From positions 1 to 44,940 of the forward strand of contig VGZC01000050.1 in NCBI GenBank assembly GCA_016872725.1: 44,940 nt of DNA, in the 5' to 3' direction. A model generated the notes under the pieces. That model did no database searches. It was not told the origin of the DNA and saw nothing but the letters and a program-made list of their open reading frames with translations. Positions 35,048 to 43,498 of this stretch are shown here, piece by piece (the first letter of the stretch is position 1; the number at the start of each line of letters is the position of its first letter). A program made the position numbers and the translations under genes. The DNA is from Planctomycetota bacterium. GTDB taxonomy: Bacteria; Planctomycetota; Planctomycetia; Pirellulales; Pirellulaceae.

Positions 35048-35820
35048 GGCGTATCGGTCCTCGCGTTCCGCAGCACGGCGAGCATGCTGACTCCACGCCG
35101 ATACGGACGCGCCTCGCCCCGGAACGCGGCAACCAACCGGTCCGCCTCGCCGAGGAAGATCGATTCCAAGAGCCGATTCGCCAACCGGCTCCGCGGCATC
35201 GACACGTCGGTGCGGGTCGGACCGAGCGCGCGGCCCCGCCAACGGGTCACGCTCCGCGCGATTCGAATCAGGGGATAGAGCCGGCAATTGAAAGCGGAAA
35301 CCAATCGAGGGACGACGGGCAGCCCATTCCATAGCATGGTGAAGGTGTCCCGGTCGTATCGTCGGAAATGCCCCAGCGCGACGTCGTGCGGGCTCCACAA
35401 CGCGGGTTCCGCCGGCACGGTCACGAGGATGTGGCAACCGCGTGACGTCGAGTCCACGAGTTCGCGAAGGGCCCAAGAGTCGTCCTCGATATGTTCGAGC
35501 ACGTCGGCCGCGAGCACGATCGACGCGCGTGGGGCATCGAGGCGAGGATCATGCATCGTGTCGCACCGCACGAATGTGCCGTCGGGGTGCGATTGGCGGG
35601 CTTGATCGATGGCCTGGTCGGAGGGGTCGGCGCCGAGGTAGGCATAGTCGCGGAACGCGGTGTAGTTCGCGCCCGATCCGCACCCGAAGTCAAGGACGGC
35701 GACATCGGCCGACGGCGGCGCGATGTTCGCCGCGATGCGCCGCAGGATATGGGCTCTCGCTCGGAACCACCAGTGCTCCGGCGCCGCGCGCGCCTCGAGT
35801 ACCCGCTGTTCGTGCCGCAT
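35044..35820 (-). CDS. Class I SAM-dependent methyltransferase
   Basis: The protein has 258 residues from the ATG at 35820, with a GGGAGG box 5 nt upstream; the longer frame to 36240 is unsupported. It begins with EHWWFRARAHILRRIA, common in glycan- and lipid-linked methyltransferases. The SAM site follows: VLDFGCGSGANYTAF, YLGADPSDQAIDQA and IVLAADVLEHIEDD. LGHFRRYDRDTF is also typical of this subgroup. It is coupled to the GT2 gene by a 4-bp overlap, so it probably modifies a lipid-linked sugar or its carrier. Confidence 0.92.
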   Translation of the reverse strand: MRHEQRVLEARAAPEHWWFRARAHILRRIAANIAPPSADVAVLDFGCGSGANYTAFRDYAYLGADPSDQAIDQARQSHPDGTFVRCDTMHDPRLDAPRASIVLAADVLEHIEDDSWALRELVDSTSRGCHILVTVPAEPALWSPHDVALGHFRRYDRDTFTMLWNGLPVVPRLVSAFNCRLYPLIRIARSVTRWRGRALGPTRTDVSMPRSRLANRLLESIFLGEADRLVAAFRGEARPYRRGVSMLAVLRNARTDTP

Positions 35821-35848
35821 GCCGCCTCCCCGCGCGTGGCGTTGAAGG

Positions 35849-36781
35849 TCACTCGCCCACCACGTCGCGCCCGTTCTTGGTGGAGCGGGCGCGATACAAG
35901 GAACGCTCGATCGTCTGGTGCGTGAACGCCACGGATCCGTCGGCCAGACAGAAATGGGCGCCGCGCGGATGACGGCTCCGGAACGACATGACATTCGGCC
36001 AGTCCCTGGGTGTCGGCGGTTTGGGGAAGTAGTTGAGCGGCGCGCTGCAGCTCGCGTAGTCCCCGTTCGCGTAAAACGCGGCCGAGTGGTCGTTGTGCGC
36101 CGGGACGTCCTCGCCAACCATGTACGTGTTGCTCGCGCCGTCGACGATCGACGCGTAGTTCTGCGGTTCTCCGTACGTGACACGGAAGAACAGACCGTTG
36201 CAACCGCCGCGGGCGTGGCAATCCGGCAACGTGCCGTCATGGATCGACATCGGGTGCCCGATGACCGAGTCGCCCAGGACTCCTTTGTAGCTTGTCACGG
36301 CCACGGGGATCGACTCCCATTGGTATTGATCCATCGACAGATCGCGCGAGGACGAGTCGGACGGGCAATGCAGCAAGCCGATCCGTGCCTTCATCAGCGC
36401 GTGGCATTGGGGATCGCGAAGACCGCCTCCTCGCCGAAAGTCCCCCACGAAGAACGAAGCGAATTGGTCGTGAAGCGCGGCCTGTTCGACATAGGGCAGA
36501 ATACCGACGATCCATCCCTTGCCGTTGAGTTCGATCGATGCGGCGGTGCCGGGCGCCGGCCAGGGGCCCATGCTGATCGGGAACGCGCGGTGCGTGTCGT
36601 GATAGCCTGCGATCGCAAGACCGATTTGCTTGAGATTCCCGCCGCACTGGACCCGCCGCGCGCTCTCGCGCGCACTTTGCACGGCCGGGAGCAGCAGGCC
36701 GATCAGGATTCCGATGACCGCCATGACCACGATCAACTCCACGAGCGTGAACGCCGCGAACCGTTTTCGACGCGCGATCAT
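35849..36781 (-). CDS. DUF1559 pseudopilin-like protein
   Basis: The protein has 310 residues from the ATG at 36781, with AAGGAG 9 nt upstream; further in-frame ATGs lie at 36790 and 36805. The leader ends KRFAA, then FTLVELIVVMAVIGILIGLL and the DUF1559 continuation PAVQSARESARRVQCGGNLK. The C-terminal hallmark is GAHFCLADGS. It is encoded between a membrane glycosyltransferase and a methyltransferase on one strand, with gaps of about 30 bp. Confidence 0.95.
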   Translation of the reverse strand: MIARRKRFAAFTLVELIVVMAVIGILIGLLLPAVQSARESARRVQCGGNLKQIGLAIAGYHDTHRAFPISMGPWPAPGTAASIELNGKGWIVGILPYVEQAALHDQFASFFVGDFRRGGGLRDPQCHALMKARIGLLHCPSDSSSRDLSMDQYQWESIPVAVTSYKGVLGDSVIGHPMSIHDGTLPDCHARGGCNGLFFRVTYGEPQNYASIVDGASNTYMVGEDVPAHNDHSAAFYANGDYASCSAPLNYFPKPPTPRDWPNVMSFRSRHPRGAHFCLADGSVAFTHQTIERSLYRARSTKNGRDVVGE

Positions 36782-36810
36782 TCCGAGCATCTCCTTCGAT
36801 CCCATTGGGC

Positions 36811-38325
36811 CTACCGGCCCGGTCGGGCTCGCTTGACGAACAACTCCACCTGGTAGCCCATTTCGTACTGCCGGCGCATCGGCGGAAAACGGTGTCTGGC
36901 CTCGACGACCCAATCGGTGTCGTCGAGCTGCAAGGCGCTGTTGACGATCCACAGGCGCCGAGCGTTCCGTAACTCCCCCGGTTGCACGAAATCCCGTTCC
37001 TCGATCGACGCGAGATGGGGCACTTGGCCCGGATACTCGTTTCGGTCCAGCGGAACGCACGCCACGCGCGGAATACGATCGGAGACCTGGCGCAGATAAT
37101 AAGTCAAGATATTCAAATCGGCCGGTCTTGGGCAAAGAATTGCATCCGCCGGATGATCGTCGATCATATTCACGGCGTCCACGATCGACGGCTCGCGGTC
37201 CGGCATGTTCCAGAAACTCGAGATGCCGCCCAAGATCGTCGGCGTCAGGAGGTAGGCGACGACGACAAACGCCGCGATCGACGGCGGAATGTGTCGCGAC
37301 GCGAGCGCGCCCAGCACGAGGAGCATCGGCCCCGCCATCGCGAGATAGCGATCCTGAATGAGCGGTCGACCGAATCCCCACGTGATGATCATGGCCATGC
37401 ACCATGGAACGGCCGCCACCAGCCACAGGGCAAGAAAGGCGGGATTCGGCGCTCGGAAGGCCACGATCGAGAAGACAAGGAACAGGACGATCGCCGCGCA
37501 GGCGAGCGTGCCGTCGTGATCGCGGACGCCAAAGAACCAGGAATTGACGGCGAACGCCATCGATGCCGCGGTCGGCGGCGCGATCCAGTAGCCGCGATGG
37601 ACCCGATCGACTTGATCGGCCAACACGAGCATCCATGGCACATAGCTGGCCGTCACGGCGACCATCGCGGCCCCGACGCCGATGGCCGACGATCGCGCGC
37701 GGGCGGGGGACCGGCGCGTCGGCAACAGGGCCACGAATGCAACATGCGCCAGGAAGAGGAAGAACGCGAAGTAGTGGGTATGGGCGAGCGGGATGCAGGT
37801 TATCCCATAGGCCAGCCACCGTCGTCGGCGCCCCGTGCGCGCCGCGCGGAGCAGGAGCCAGGTCGCGAGCACGGCCAGGCAGGTCGCCACGGCGTACATT
37901 CGGGCCGTCCTCGCACCCTCGACGTGCAGCGCGTGCACGGCCATGGCGAGCGCGGCGAGCACGGCCCAACCGCGACCGAGTTGATGTTCGTCGCCTTGCT
38001 CCCAGGCGCACACCTCGATCGCCAGGACGTAGGTGAGGGCCACCGCGCCCACTCCCGCCAGAACGGACAACGATCGTATGGCCACCGGGCCGTCGCCGAT
38101 CCAACCGATCACCATCCGCGCCAGTACGTAGTGCAGGAGGGGATGAACGTCCTCGGCGAGACGGCGCACCGATTCGGACCAGGGAAACTGAGTGATCCGC
38201 CACGAGAACGCCTCATCGCTGTATACGAGTTCGCACCCCAAACGGGCCGCGCGCGTGACGGTCGCCACGATGAGGACAAGCCCCAATGAGAGTCGGCTTG
38301 TCGGGAATCGACTCATGTCATCCAC
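36811..38325 (-). CDS. Glycosyltransferase family 39-like membrane mannosyltransferase
   Basis: The protein has 504 residues with about 10 or more membrane segments. The first periplasmic loop has the GT-C signature CELVYSDEAFSWRITQFP with acidic residues, followed by DVHPLLHYVLARM. These are typical of ArnT/PMT/RgtB-like enzymes that transfer a sugar from a polyprenyl carrier to lipid or protein on the outside. A C-terminal soluble part follows the last helices. An ATG at 38316 is an alternative start. The GT2 and methyltransferase genes downstream probably act in the same pathway. Confidence 0.88.
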   Translation of the reverse strand: MDDMSRFPTSRLSLGLVLIVATVTRAARLGCELVYSDEAFSWRITQFPWSESVRRLAEDVHPLLHYVLARMVIGWIGDGPVAIRSLSVLAGVGAVALTYVLAIEVCAWEQGDEHQLGRGWAVLAALAMAVHALHVEGARTARMYAVATCLAVLATWLLLRAARTGRRRRWLAYGITCIPLAHTHYFAFFLFLAHVAFVALLPTRRSPARARSSAIGVGAAMVAVTASYVPWMLVLADQVDRVHRGYWIAPPTAASMAFAVNSWFFGVRDHDGTLACAAIVLFLVFSIVAFRAPNPAFLALWLVAAVPWCMAMIITWGFGRPLIQDRYLAMAGPMLLVLGALASRHIPPSIAAFVVVAYLLTPTILGGISSFWNMPDREPSIVDAVNMIDDHPADAILCPRPADLNILTYYLRQVSDRIPRVACVPLDRNEYPGQVPHLASIEERDFVQPGELRNARRLWIVNSALQLDDTDWVVEARHRFPPMRRQYEMGYQVELFVKRARPGR

Positions 38326-38373
38326 TGCCCCCCCGGAGCGCGCTCCGCGCGAGGAACGTCACGGAATCGATCA

Positions 38374-39606
38374 TCATCCCCGTCGCCGGCGCCATACGAA
38401 CCAGGTCGTCAGCGCGCCGGCGATCAGCGCGGTGGTCCCGACGAAGACGCGAAACCCGATACCCCACCGATCACCCTGAAGACGCTTCACCGCGTGCCTG
38501 CGCACCGAGTCCAGGTCCTTTTCGTTCGCCGGCATGATGTAGTTTGGGACCGCTATCCCTTCGCTCGGTATGCGGGGCACGTCACTGGAGTCCACGACCA
38601 GCTTACCCGGCGCCGGCGACAAACTGAGAAACTTGTCGCTTTCCGGATCATTCAGTGCGATCTGGTTGAGCCGAATGGTCGTTTGATGGAGAGGCTTCCC
38701 AACGAACGGCCCTGGATGGATGTCCCGCCAACCGAACGCCGTGAGCTGGATCTCCCTGGGTAGCCAGATTCCGAGGGCGAACTCCTCAAAGGACGCGCAC
38801 CGCACCGCGAAACTCGGCAGGCCGTTGCGAAATGAATCGCGGCGCACCACCGCGTAACCCATCCTTGGAGCCAGCCACACTTTCGTGCTATCCTCATCAT
38901 CTGTCTTGGATTCCAGCGTCACACAGGGCACGTCGTCGACGATCTGGTCCATTTCGGAAACGCGAAACTGGTTGTCCATGAGCAGATGGTACAGACTGCG
39001 GGCGAGTGCGGACTTGTTCTCCCTGGGGATCGCCGGAAGAGGTAGGACAATGCCGCAATAATGCAATGGAGAGAGGGCTGACGTCGGCGCGAACGTCTCG
39101 AGGTTTCGGATCATGACGACGTCATCCGAGACTCCATCGCGCTCGATGCGTTCGCCGCGATCGCTCCAAAGCAGCTTGCCGTTGAAGACAATCCGCTCGT
39201 CGCTCCTTTCAGGCTGTGTGTTGCGCATCGCTTGTCTCATGACGTCAAACGGCACGCGCGTGGGATCTCGTTCCGCAACGCCGTTCGCGATGAGATAGGG
39301 ACCCGGATTCCGGCTGATTACGATCTCACGAAAGTAAAACCTCCCGTCACGTGCGACGATGGACGTCTGTGTCGTTTGGGGGAACTCGTATCTTTGTTCC
39401 GCCTCATACAGCTCGCGCTCGGGAATCAGAGCCGATCCGCGCCGCGTCGACTCAACTCGCACCGAGTCAATCGCCTCGATCTTGCGCTCGTACACAGCGC
39501 GGATCTGGTCGAGGATGTCCTCATGCCCGCCCGCCCGGCTGACGTGTACAAACAATGAAGCGATACTAACGCATGCCGCTATCGCGGCCGGAAAACGCGA
39601 CCACAT
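38374..39606 (-). CDS. LolA-like anchored secreted protein A1 (paralogue of A2)
   Basis: The protein has 410 residues from the ATG at 39606, with GGGAGG 7 nt upstream. The signal peptide is about residues 1-25 (FPAAIAACVSIASLFVH). The body has conserved segments IDSVRVESTR, LIPERELYEAE, IPRENKS, SLYHLLMDNQ, LNDPESDKF, SPAPGKLVVD and YIMPANEKDL. The beta-rich pattern and the PPGT/APGK-type C-terminal box resemble planctomycete outer-membrane-lipoprotein-carrier (LolA/B-like) proteins. A C-terminal membrane helix ends in RRRRG, so it is anchored and mostly outside the cytoplasm. Its 3' end is about 90% identical by eye to that of A2. The function is unknown. It lies downstream of the small B1 gene. 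Confidence 0.75.
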   Translation of the reverse strand: MWSRFPAAIAACVSIASLFVHVSRAGGHEDILDQIRAVYERKIEAIDSVRVESTRRGSALIPERELYEAEQRYEFPQTTQTSIVARDGRFYFREIVISRNPGPYLIANGVAERDPTRVPFDVMRQAMRNTQPERSDERIVFNGKLLWSDRGERIERDGVSDDVVMIRNLETFAPTSALSPLHYCGIVLPLPAIPRENKSALARSLYHLLMDNQFRVSEMDQIVDDVPCVTLESKTDDEDSTKVWLAPRMGYAVVRRDSFRNGLPSFAVRCASFEEFALGIWLPREIQLTAFGWRDIHPGPFVGKPLHQTTIRLNQIALNDPESDKFLSLSPAPGKLVVDSSDVPRIPSEGIAVPNYIMPANEKDLDSVRRHAVKRLQGDRWGIGFRVFVGTTALIAGALTTWFVWRRRRG

Positions 39607-39736
39607 GATCACACCTCCCGAATCAAGCCATTGATGTCATTGCCCTTCGGCATACCGCCGTCAACCCAACGTCGCGCGCGAGGCCCTTGGGGACTCCGAA
39701 CAGGCAACAGAATAATGACTATCGTCTCGTCTCAGA

Positions 39737-40090
39737 TTATGTCCCACAGGGGACGGCACTTGTGACCTTATCTGTGTAATTGCATGTCCCGGAACAAACC
39801 GTACATTGTATCCGCTCCGTCTGGGGCCGCTTGTTGCCCGAACCGTTTGGTACCAGTGACGTGAATGTGAATTCCGAGCAGTTCCTCGCCACCTCACCGC
39901 AAAGAACAACCTTATCGGGGCAGGCTACCGTGCCTGCGATGTCCCAATTATTCCCGCAATACCCTCCACGCAGCGCGGCCGCTTCCGCGTCCGCGAGTTC
40001 ATGGTCGGCGGATGATCTCGTGGCCACGACGCGCCCGCTGAACGCGACTGCTGTGGCGACAACCCCAAGAACAATAGTCCAATTCTTCAT
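39737..40090 (-). CDS. Small secreted cysteine-rich protein B1 with double-glycine leader
   Basis: The protein has 117 residues from the ATG at 40090, with AAGGAG 6 nt upstream. Residues 1-23 are a Sec-like signal (MKNWTIVLGVVATAVAFSG). A short propeptide then ends ELADAEAAALRGG. Counted back from Gly43, Leu is at -12, Glu at -8, Leu at -4 and Gly at -2 and -1, which is the double-glycine leader consensus cut by C39 peptidases. The predicted mature part (44-117) starts YCGN, has eight Cys including CxxCxxxC, and ends VPCGT. This suggests four disulfides and a processed peptide or small protein; the activity is unknown. It is a paralogue of B2 with an almost identical leader. Confidence 0.78.
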   Translation of the reverse strand: MKNWTIVLGVVATAVAFSGRVVATRSSADHELADAEAAALRGGYCGNNWDIAGTVACPDKVVLCGEVARNCSEFTFTSLVPNGSGNKRPQTERIQCTVCSGTCNYTDKVTSAVPCGT

Positions 40091-40154
40091 CTCGATCTCC
40101 TTCAAGAGGGGTAACGAACAGGTTGGTCCACGGCACGAACAACGTGTCGCGGGC
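39950..40154 (-). repeat. Near-identical leader block shared by B1 and B2, copy 1
   Basis: These 205 bp match 43358-43562 with four substitutions and no gap. The block covers the ribosome site and about 64 bp of upstream sequence, the signal peptide, the double-glycine propeptide and the first mature residues (YCGN). Identity stops abruptly there. Confidence 0.95.
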
Positions 40155-40167
40155 AACACGTCTCACA

Positions 40168-41721
40168 TCACGCATCAGGTTTTGGACTTGTCGATTGTTC
40201 AGGAGTTTCACAACGGGGGGCCCCAGTTCTTGACGATCGGATGCGGCGACGCCCTGGCCCAAGGCGCACCACGACCATAATCGAGACCGTGGACAACAAG
40301 AATACCGCGCTCGTCAGGAACACGCCGTTTCCGCCGCTCGTTTGATTCGACCGGCGGGGGATGGCCTCCGCGCGGACTTTGTCGAGCAATTCCAGGCCAC
40401 CGGGCACCTGGTCAAACGTATCCGCGTCGCGGTCATAAACGAGCGTCCCAGGCGGCCGCACAATGCGGAAAACGCGTTCATCCACGGAGTTGACGACGTA
40501 GTGCTGGACAATTGTCTCGACGTCGATCTCCGGTGTCGCCGCAATGCGCCTTCGCAGGCGAAAGGGCAGCCAAATATGTTGCTCGATGTTTTGATACTCG
40601 CCGAGTTCAAACTCAACGAGGAGCGCGCCTTGGACATCGAAGATCTCGTGTCGACGCACGACATCGAGGTTGGCATCGATGTAAATCGCGTGAAGCGGTT
40701 TCGATGAGACTTCCGATTTGTGCACCTCAACCGTGTGACACCAAGCTCCATCCACCAAGGACAATCTCGGCGACACGCCCAGTGACGATCCTCGGAGCAC
40801 ATCACAAAGAAAGAACGATCGCCCTTCGGCGAATGTCGGTCGCGTGGACGCATCGCCGGTCGGCCACCAGCCGAGGTTCTCCAGGAACGGATGGCTGCGG
40901 ATCTTGTCCGTGTAGGGCGGAACGGCGAACTTCGTCGACACTTCAAGCCGCCGAAAGTACGACCGCATGATGTCCCAGCTCTTTCCGTCGAACACCGCGT
41001 GTGACGCATCCGTGTCCCGATCAAATGAACCGGCCTCGTTATGCCACAGAATCCGGGCGCGCCGGTTGCCGTCAGCCGCGAACGTCGCGGTTACTCGTTC
41101 CCTCGGGATTTTCACCGGGCCGGCAACATAGGAGACGACCAGGCTGGAGATTCGAGAATGCGAGGTCAGAAGGCGATCCCGCAACTCGGCGGTCGACAAT
41201 GTCGCCATCGGACGATCGTCCGTTTCTTGAGGGCGCCCGCGCGCGGCGCGGTCGGATGAACGGCTGAAACCACCGGTCAGACAATGGCCGATTGCGATCC
41301 CATCGGCCGGCTCGCCCGCATACAAACCCGCCGTCCCAATGCCTCCGGACAGCGTTGCGATACACAACACGACGCCTCCCGCCGACTGCCTGCGCCGGCA
41401 CAGAGTCGCGCGCCGGCGTTCGAATACTCGCATCGACGCGCTTTGAAGCCGGGTCAGCGCGAGGCCCGACGGGATTCCAAGCAATGCCAAGAGCGCATAC
41501 AAAGCCCAATGGGTGTTCTTGGACGCGGTAGAGAGCACGTGCCCCGTCCATTCGCGACCAAACTGGTCCCATGTGACGCGGACCAGTTCGGCCGTCGTCC
41601 CATCAATGTAGTCGACCGACTCGGCCGACGACTGAACAACAAGGACGAAGTGCCCATACGTCTCACCCTTGGCACCAACGCGCTCCATATGCGCGATGAC
41701 CGGCAGCGGCGACTTTCGCAA
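40168..41721 (-). CDS. Membrane protein C: C-terminal half of a C39 peptidase domain fused to a LolA-like domain
   Basis: The frame has 517 residues from a TTG at 41721, which is a poor start. Residues 1-64 match the second half of peptidase C39: PLPVIAHM, GHFVLVVQ with catalytic His24, DYIDGTT with Asp40, and FGREWTGHVL. The first half with the catalytic Cys is absent from the frame. A membrane helix follows (about 71-90), then SASMRVFERRR and a second hydrophobic stretch like a signal sequence (GGVVLCIATLSGGIG), so a separate start at 41433 is possible. The rest is LolA-like (RISSLVVSYVAGP, RPPGTLVYDRD) with a C-terminal membrane helix, as in A1 and A2. Its place between two B-A pairs suggests a role in processing B1/B2. 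It may be inactive. Confidence 0.6.
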   Translation of the reverse strand: MRKSPLPVIAHMERVGAKGETYGHFVLVVQSSAESVDYIDGTTAELVRVTWDQFGREWTGHVLSTASKNTHWALYALLALLGIPSGLALTRLQSASMRVFERRRATLCRRRQSAGGVVLCIATLSGGIGTAGLYAGEPADGIAIGHCLTGGFSRSSDRAARGRPQETDDRPMATLSTAELRDRLLTSHSRISSLVVSYVAGPVKIPRERVTATFAADGNRRARILWHNEAGSFDRDTDASHAVFDGKSWDIMRSYFRRLEVSTKFAVPPYTDKIRSHPFLENLGWWPTGDASTRPTFAEGRSFFLCDVLRGSSLGVSPRLSLVDGAWCHTVEVHKSEVSSKPLHAIYIDANLDVVRRHEIFDVQGALLVEFELGEYQNIEQHIWLPFRLRRRIAATPEIDVETIVQHYVVNSVDERVFRIVRPPGTLVYDRDADTFDQVPGGLELLDKVRAEAIPRRSNQTSGGNGVFLTSAVFLLSTVSIMVVVRLGPGRRRIRSSRTGAPRCETPEQSTSPKPDA

Positions 41722-41876
41722 GCCCTCGGGAGGCGAACATCAACGGCGAGATGCCAATACGCGTTGCCACGACGTCACGCCTCCATCACTCGGCGGTTCC
41801 GATGGTGAATCCGACGACGGCGAAAACCCTTGCCGCCCTCACTCCCCATGCGCACCGAAGATCCTCCAAACCAACG
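41722..41876 (-). pseudogene. Decayed N-terminal half of C39 peptidase domain
   Basis: These 155 bp separate the A2 stop from the C frame. No single frame is open through them. In one frame LAVDVRLP runs up to the point where the C frame supplies PEGLRKSPLPVIAH. Joined, these give a normal C39 linker, so a frameshift near 41728 is likely. Further upstream another frame reads RCAWGVRAARVF before a TGA at 41788, vaguely like the Cys-Gly region of C39. The evidence is by eye on short stretches; a sequencing error or a genuine spacer is possible. Confidence 0.35.
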
Positions 41877-43118
41877 TCATCCCCGTCGCCGCCGCCAGAC
41901 GAACCAGGTCGTCAGGGCGCCGGCGATCAGCGCGGTGGTCCCGACGAAGACGCGGAACCCCATACTCCACCGGTCACCCTGAAGACGCTTGACCGCGTGC
42001 CCACGCACCAAGCCCAGATCCTCTTCGTTCGCCGGCATGATGTAGGTGGGGACCACACGACCCTTACCCGATTGATCGGCCGGAACGGCGCTACCGTCCG
42101 CGATCAACTTGCCTGGCGCCGGAGTTAGGTTCAGCATCCGGTCGTTTTCCGGATCGTTTAGCACGACGTTGCTAATCCGAATGGTCATGCAATGGAGTGG
42201 CTTGCCCACAAACCGTGCCGGATTAACTCCACCGAAGCCGAACATCGTGCACTGAACCTCCCTGGGCAGCCAGACATTCCGGGCAAGTTGCTCGAACGAC
42301 GAGCACCGTACGGAACATACCGGAACGCCACCGTGATACCGCACTTGTCGCACCAGCGCGTAACCCATTTCCGGCGCAAGCCAAATGCGATTGGTCTCGT
42401 CGCCTCTTGCAGCCGACTTCAGAATCACTCGAGAAAGGTCTTCGTCGAGCGAAGACGACTCCTCAAGATCGTATTGATTCGCTTCGAGGCCATGATAGAG
42501 ACTGTATCTAAGCCGCGATTTGTTCTCTCTCGGTATCGCCTCACAGGGGAACGCGATGCCGCAGAAGTTCAGTGGTAGAGCAAAAAAGTAGATGCCTCGA
42601 GGAGAGTCGATTTCCTCGATGCTTACGACTTCATCTCGAATGCCGTCTCGAACCCAAGTCTGCCCAATATCACGCCAAAGGTACTTGCCGTTGTAGACGA
42701 GCAGGGAATCGAGTGTCTCGGGCTTTGAGTTGCGCATGGCTTCCATCAACAGGTCATAGGGCGGCCGCTTGTCGGGGCCGAGCTCCGTTTCGCCCCGCGC
42801 GGCAAGATAGTCAGCCGGATTGCGCCGTGTCTCGATTTCGCGCAAATACGTTCTTCCATCCTTGCCGACCACCGACGTCTGGGCTATCAAGGGAAACTCG
42901 AACATCGGCGCCGCTTCATAGAGCTCGCGCGCGGGGATCAGGGGCGCCTCCTGCCTCGTCGCCTCCACGCGCACCGTGTCAATGGCGTCCAATTTGGACT
43001 TGTACACGGCGAGGATTTCGGCTAGCAGTTCGGTTTTCTCGTCGGCGCCCGCAGCAATGCAAGCCGGCAACTCCCAGCACACGATGGCCGCGATGACGGC
43101 AACGAATTGGATGGACAT
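41877..43118 (-). CDS. LolA-like anchored secreted protein A2 (paralogue of A1)
   Basis: The protein has 413 residues from the ATG at 43118, with GGAGG about 10 nt upstream. The leader sequence (GGAGGCGTGATC) resembles that of A1. The signal peptide is about residues 1-22 (SIQFVAVIAAIVCWELPA). Segments shared with A1 include IDTVRVEATR, LIPARELYEAA, IPRENKS, WLAPEMGYALVRQ, NDPENDRMLNL, TPAPGKLIADGSAV, YIMPANEEDL and the C-terminal helix plus RRRRG. It probably has a LolA/B-like fold facing the periplasm; the ligand is unknown. It follows B2 by 17 bp, giving the same B-then-A order as B1-A1, though the B1-A1 gap is 130 bp. Confidence 0.75.
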   Translation of the reverse strand: MSIQFVAVIAAIVCWELPACIAAGADEKTELLAEILAVYKSKLDAIDTVRVEATRQEAPLIPARELYEAAPMFEFPLIAQTSVVGKDGRTYLREIETRRNPADYLAARGETELGPDKRPPYDLLMEAMRNSKPETLDSLLVYNGKYLWRDIGQTWVRDGIRDEVVSIEEIDSPRGIYFFALPLNFCGIAFPCEAIPRENKSRLRYSLYHGLEANQYDLEESSSLDEDLSRVILKSAARGDETNRIWLAPEMGYALVRQVRYHGGVPVCSVRCSSFEQLARNVWLPREVQCTMFGFGGVNPARFVGKPLHCMTIRISNVVLNDPENDRMLNLTPAPGKLIADGSAVPADQSGKGRVVPTYIMPANEEDLGLVRGHAVKRLQGDRWSMGFRVFVGTTALIAGALTTWFVWRRRRG

Positions 43119-43135
43119 GTAGATCACGCCTCCAG

Positions 43136-43498
43136 CTAGGTGCCGCAAGGCACAGTCAGTTGCACGTCCTGCACGGAGCCGCAGTTGTGCCCGCAAATCT
43201 GGCAGTATCGGGTTCGGGTGGAAGGAATATTTGGTTTCAGGTTCCCGGGACCGTTGGGCACCATTACGTTAAACGACGATTCAGAGCAGTAATGCACCCC
43301 GTCGGGGCAATTGACCGTGCCACCATCACATGGGACATAGTTGGTCGCATTCCAGGCATTCCCGCAATACCCTCCACGCAGCGCGGCCGCTTCCGCGTCC
43401 GCGAGTTCATGGTCGGCGGATGATCTCGTGGCCACGACGCGCCCGCTGAACGCGACTGCTGTGGCGACAACCGCAAGAACAATAATCCAATTCTTCAT
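43136..43498 (-). CDS. Small secreted cysteine-rich protein B2 with double-glycine leader
   Basis: The protein has 120 residues from the ATG at 43498, with AAGGAG 6 nt upstream. The first 47 residues are nearly identical to those of B1: Sec-like signal, then ELADAEAAALRGG and YCGN. The mature part (44-120) also has eight cysteines, with CxxCxxxC, a shared VPNGxGN segment and the same VPCGT ending, but most other positions differ. The leader meets the -12/-8/-4 double-glycine consensus. It follows the toroid-like lipoprotein gene by 108 bp and precedes A2. Confidence 0.78.
   Translation of the reverse strand: MKNWIIVLAVVATAVAFSGRVVATRSSADHELADAEAAALRGGYCGNAWNATNYVPCDGGTVNCPDGVHYCSESSFNVMVPNGPGNLKPNIPSTRTRYCQICGHNCGSVQDVQLTVPCGT

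Noticed and set aside
36782-38203. Long N-terminal extension of the DUF1559 protein
   Set aside because: It is the out-of-frame shadow of the GT39-like gene; the prepilin leader defines the true start at 36781.
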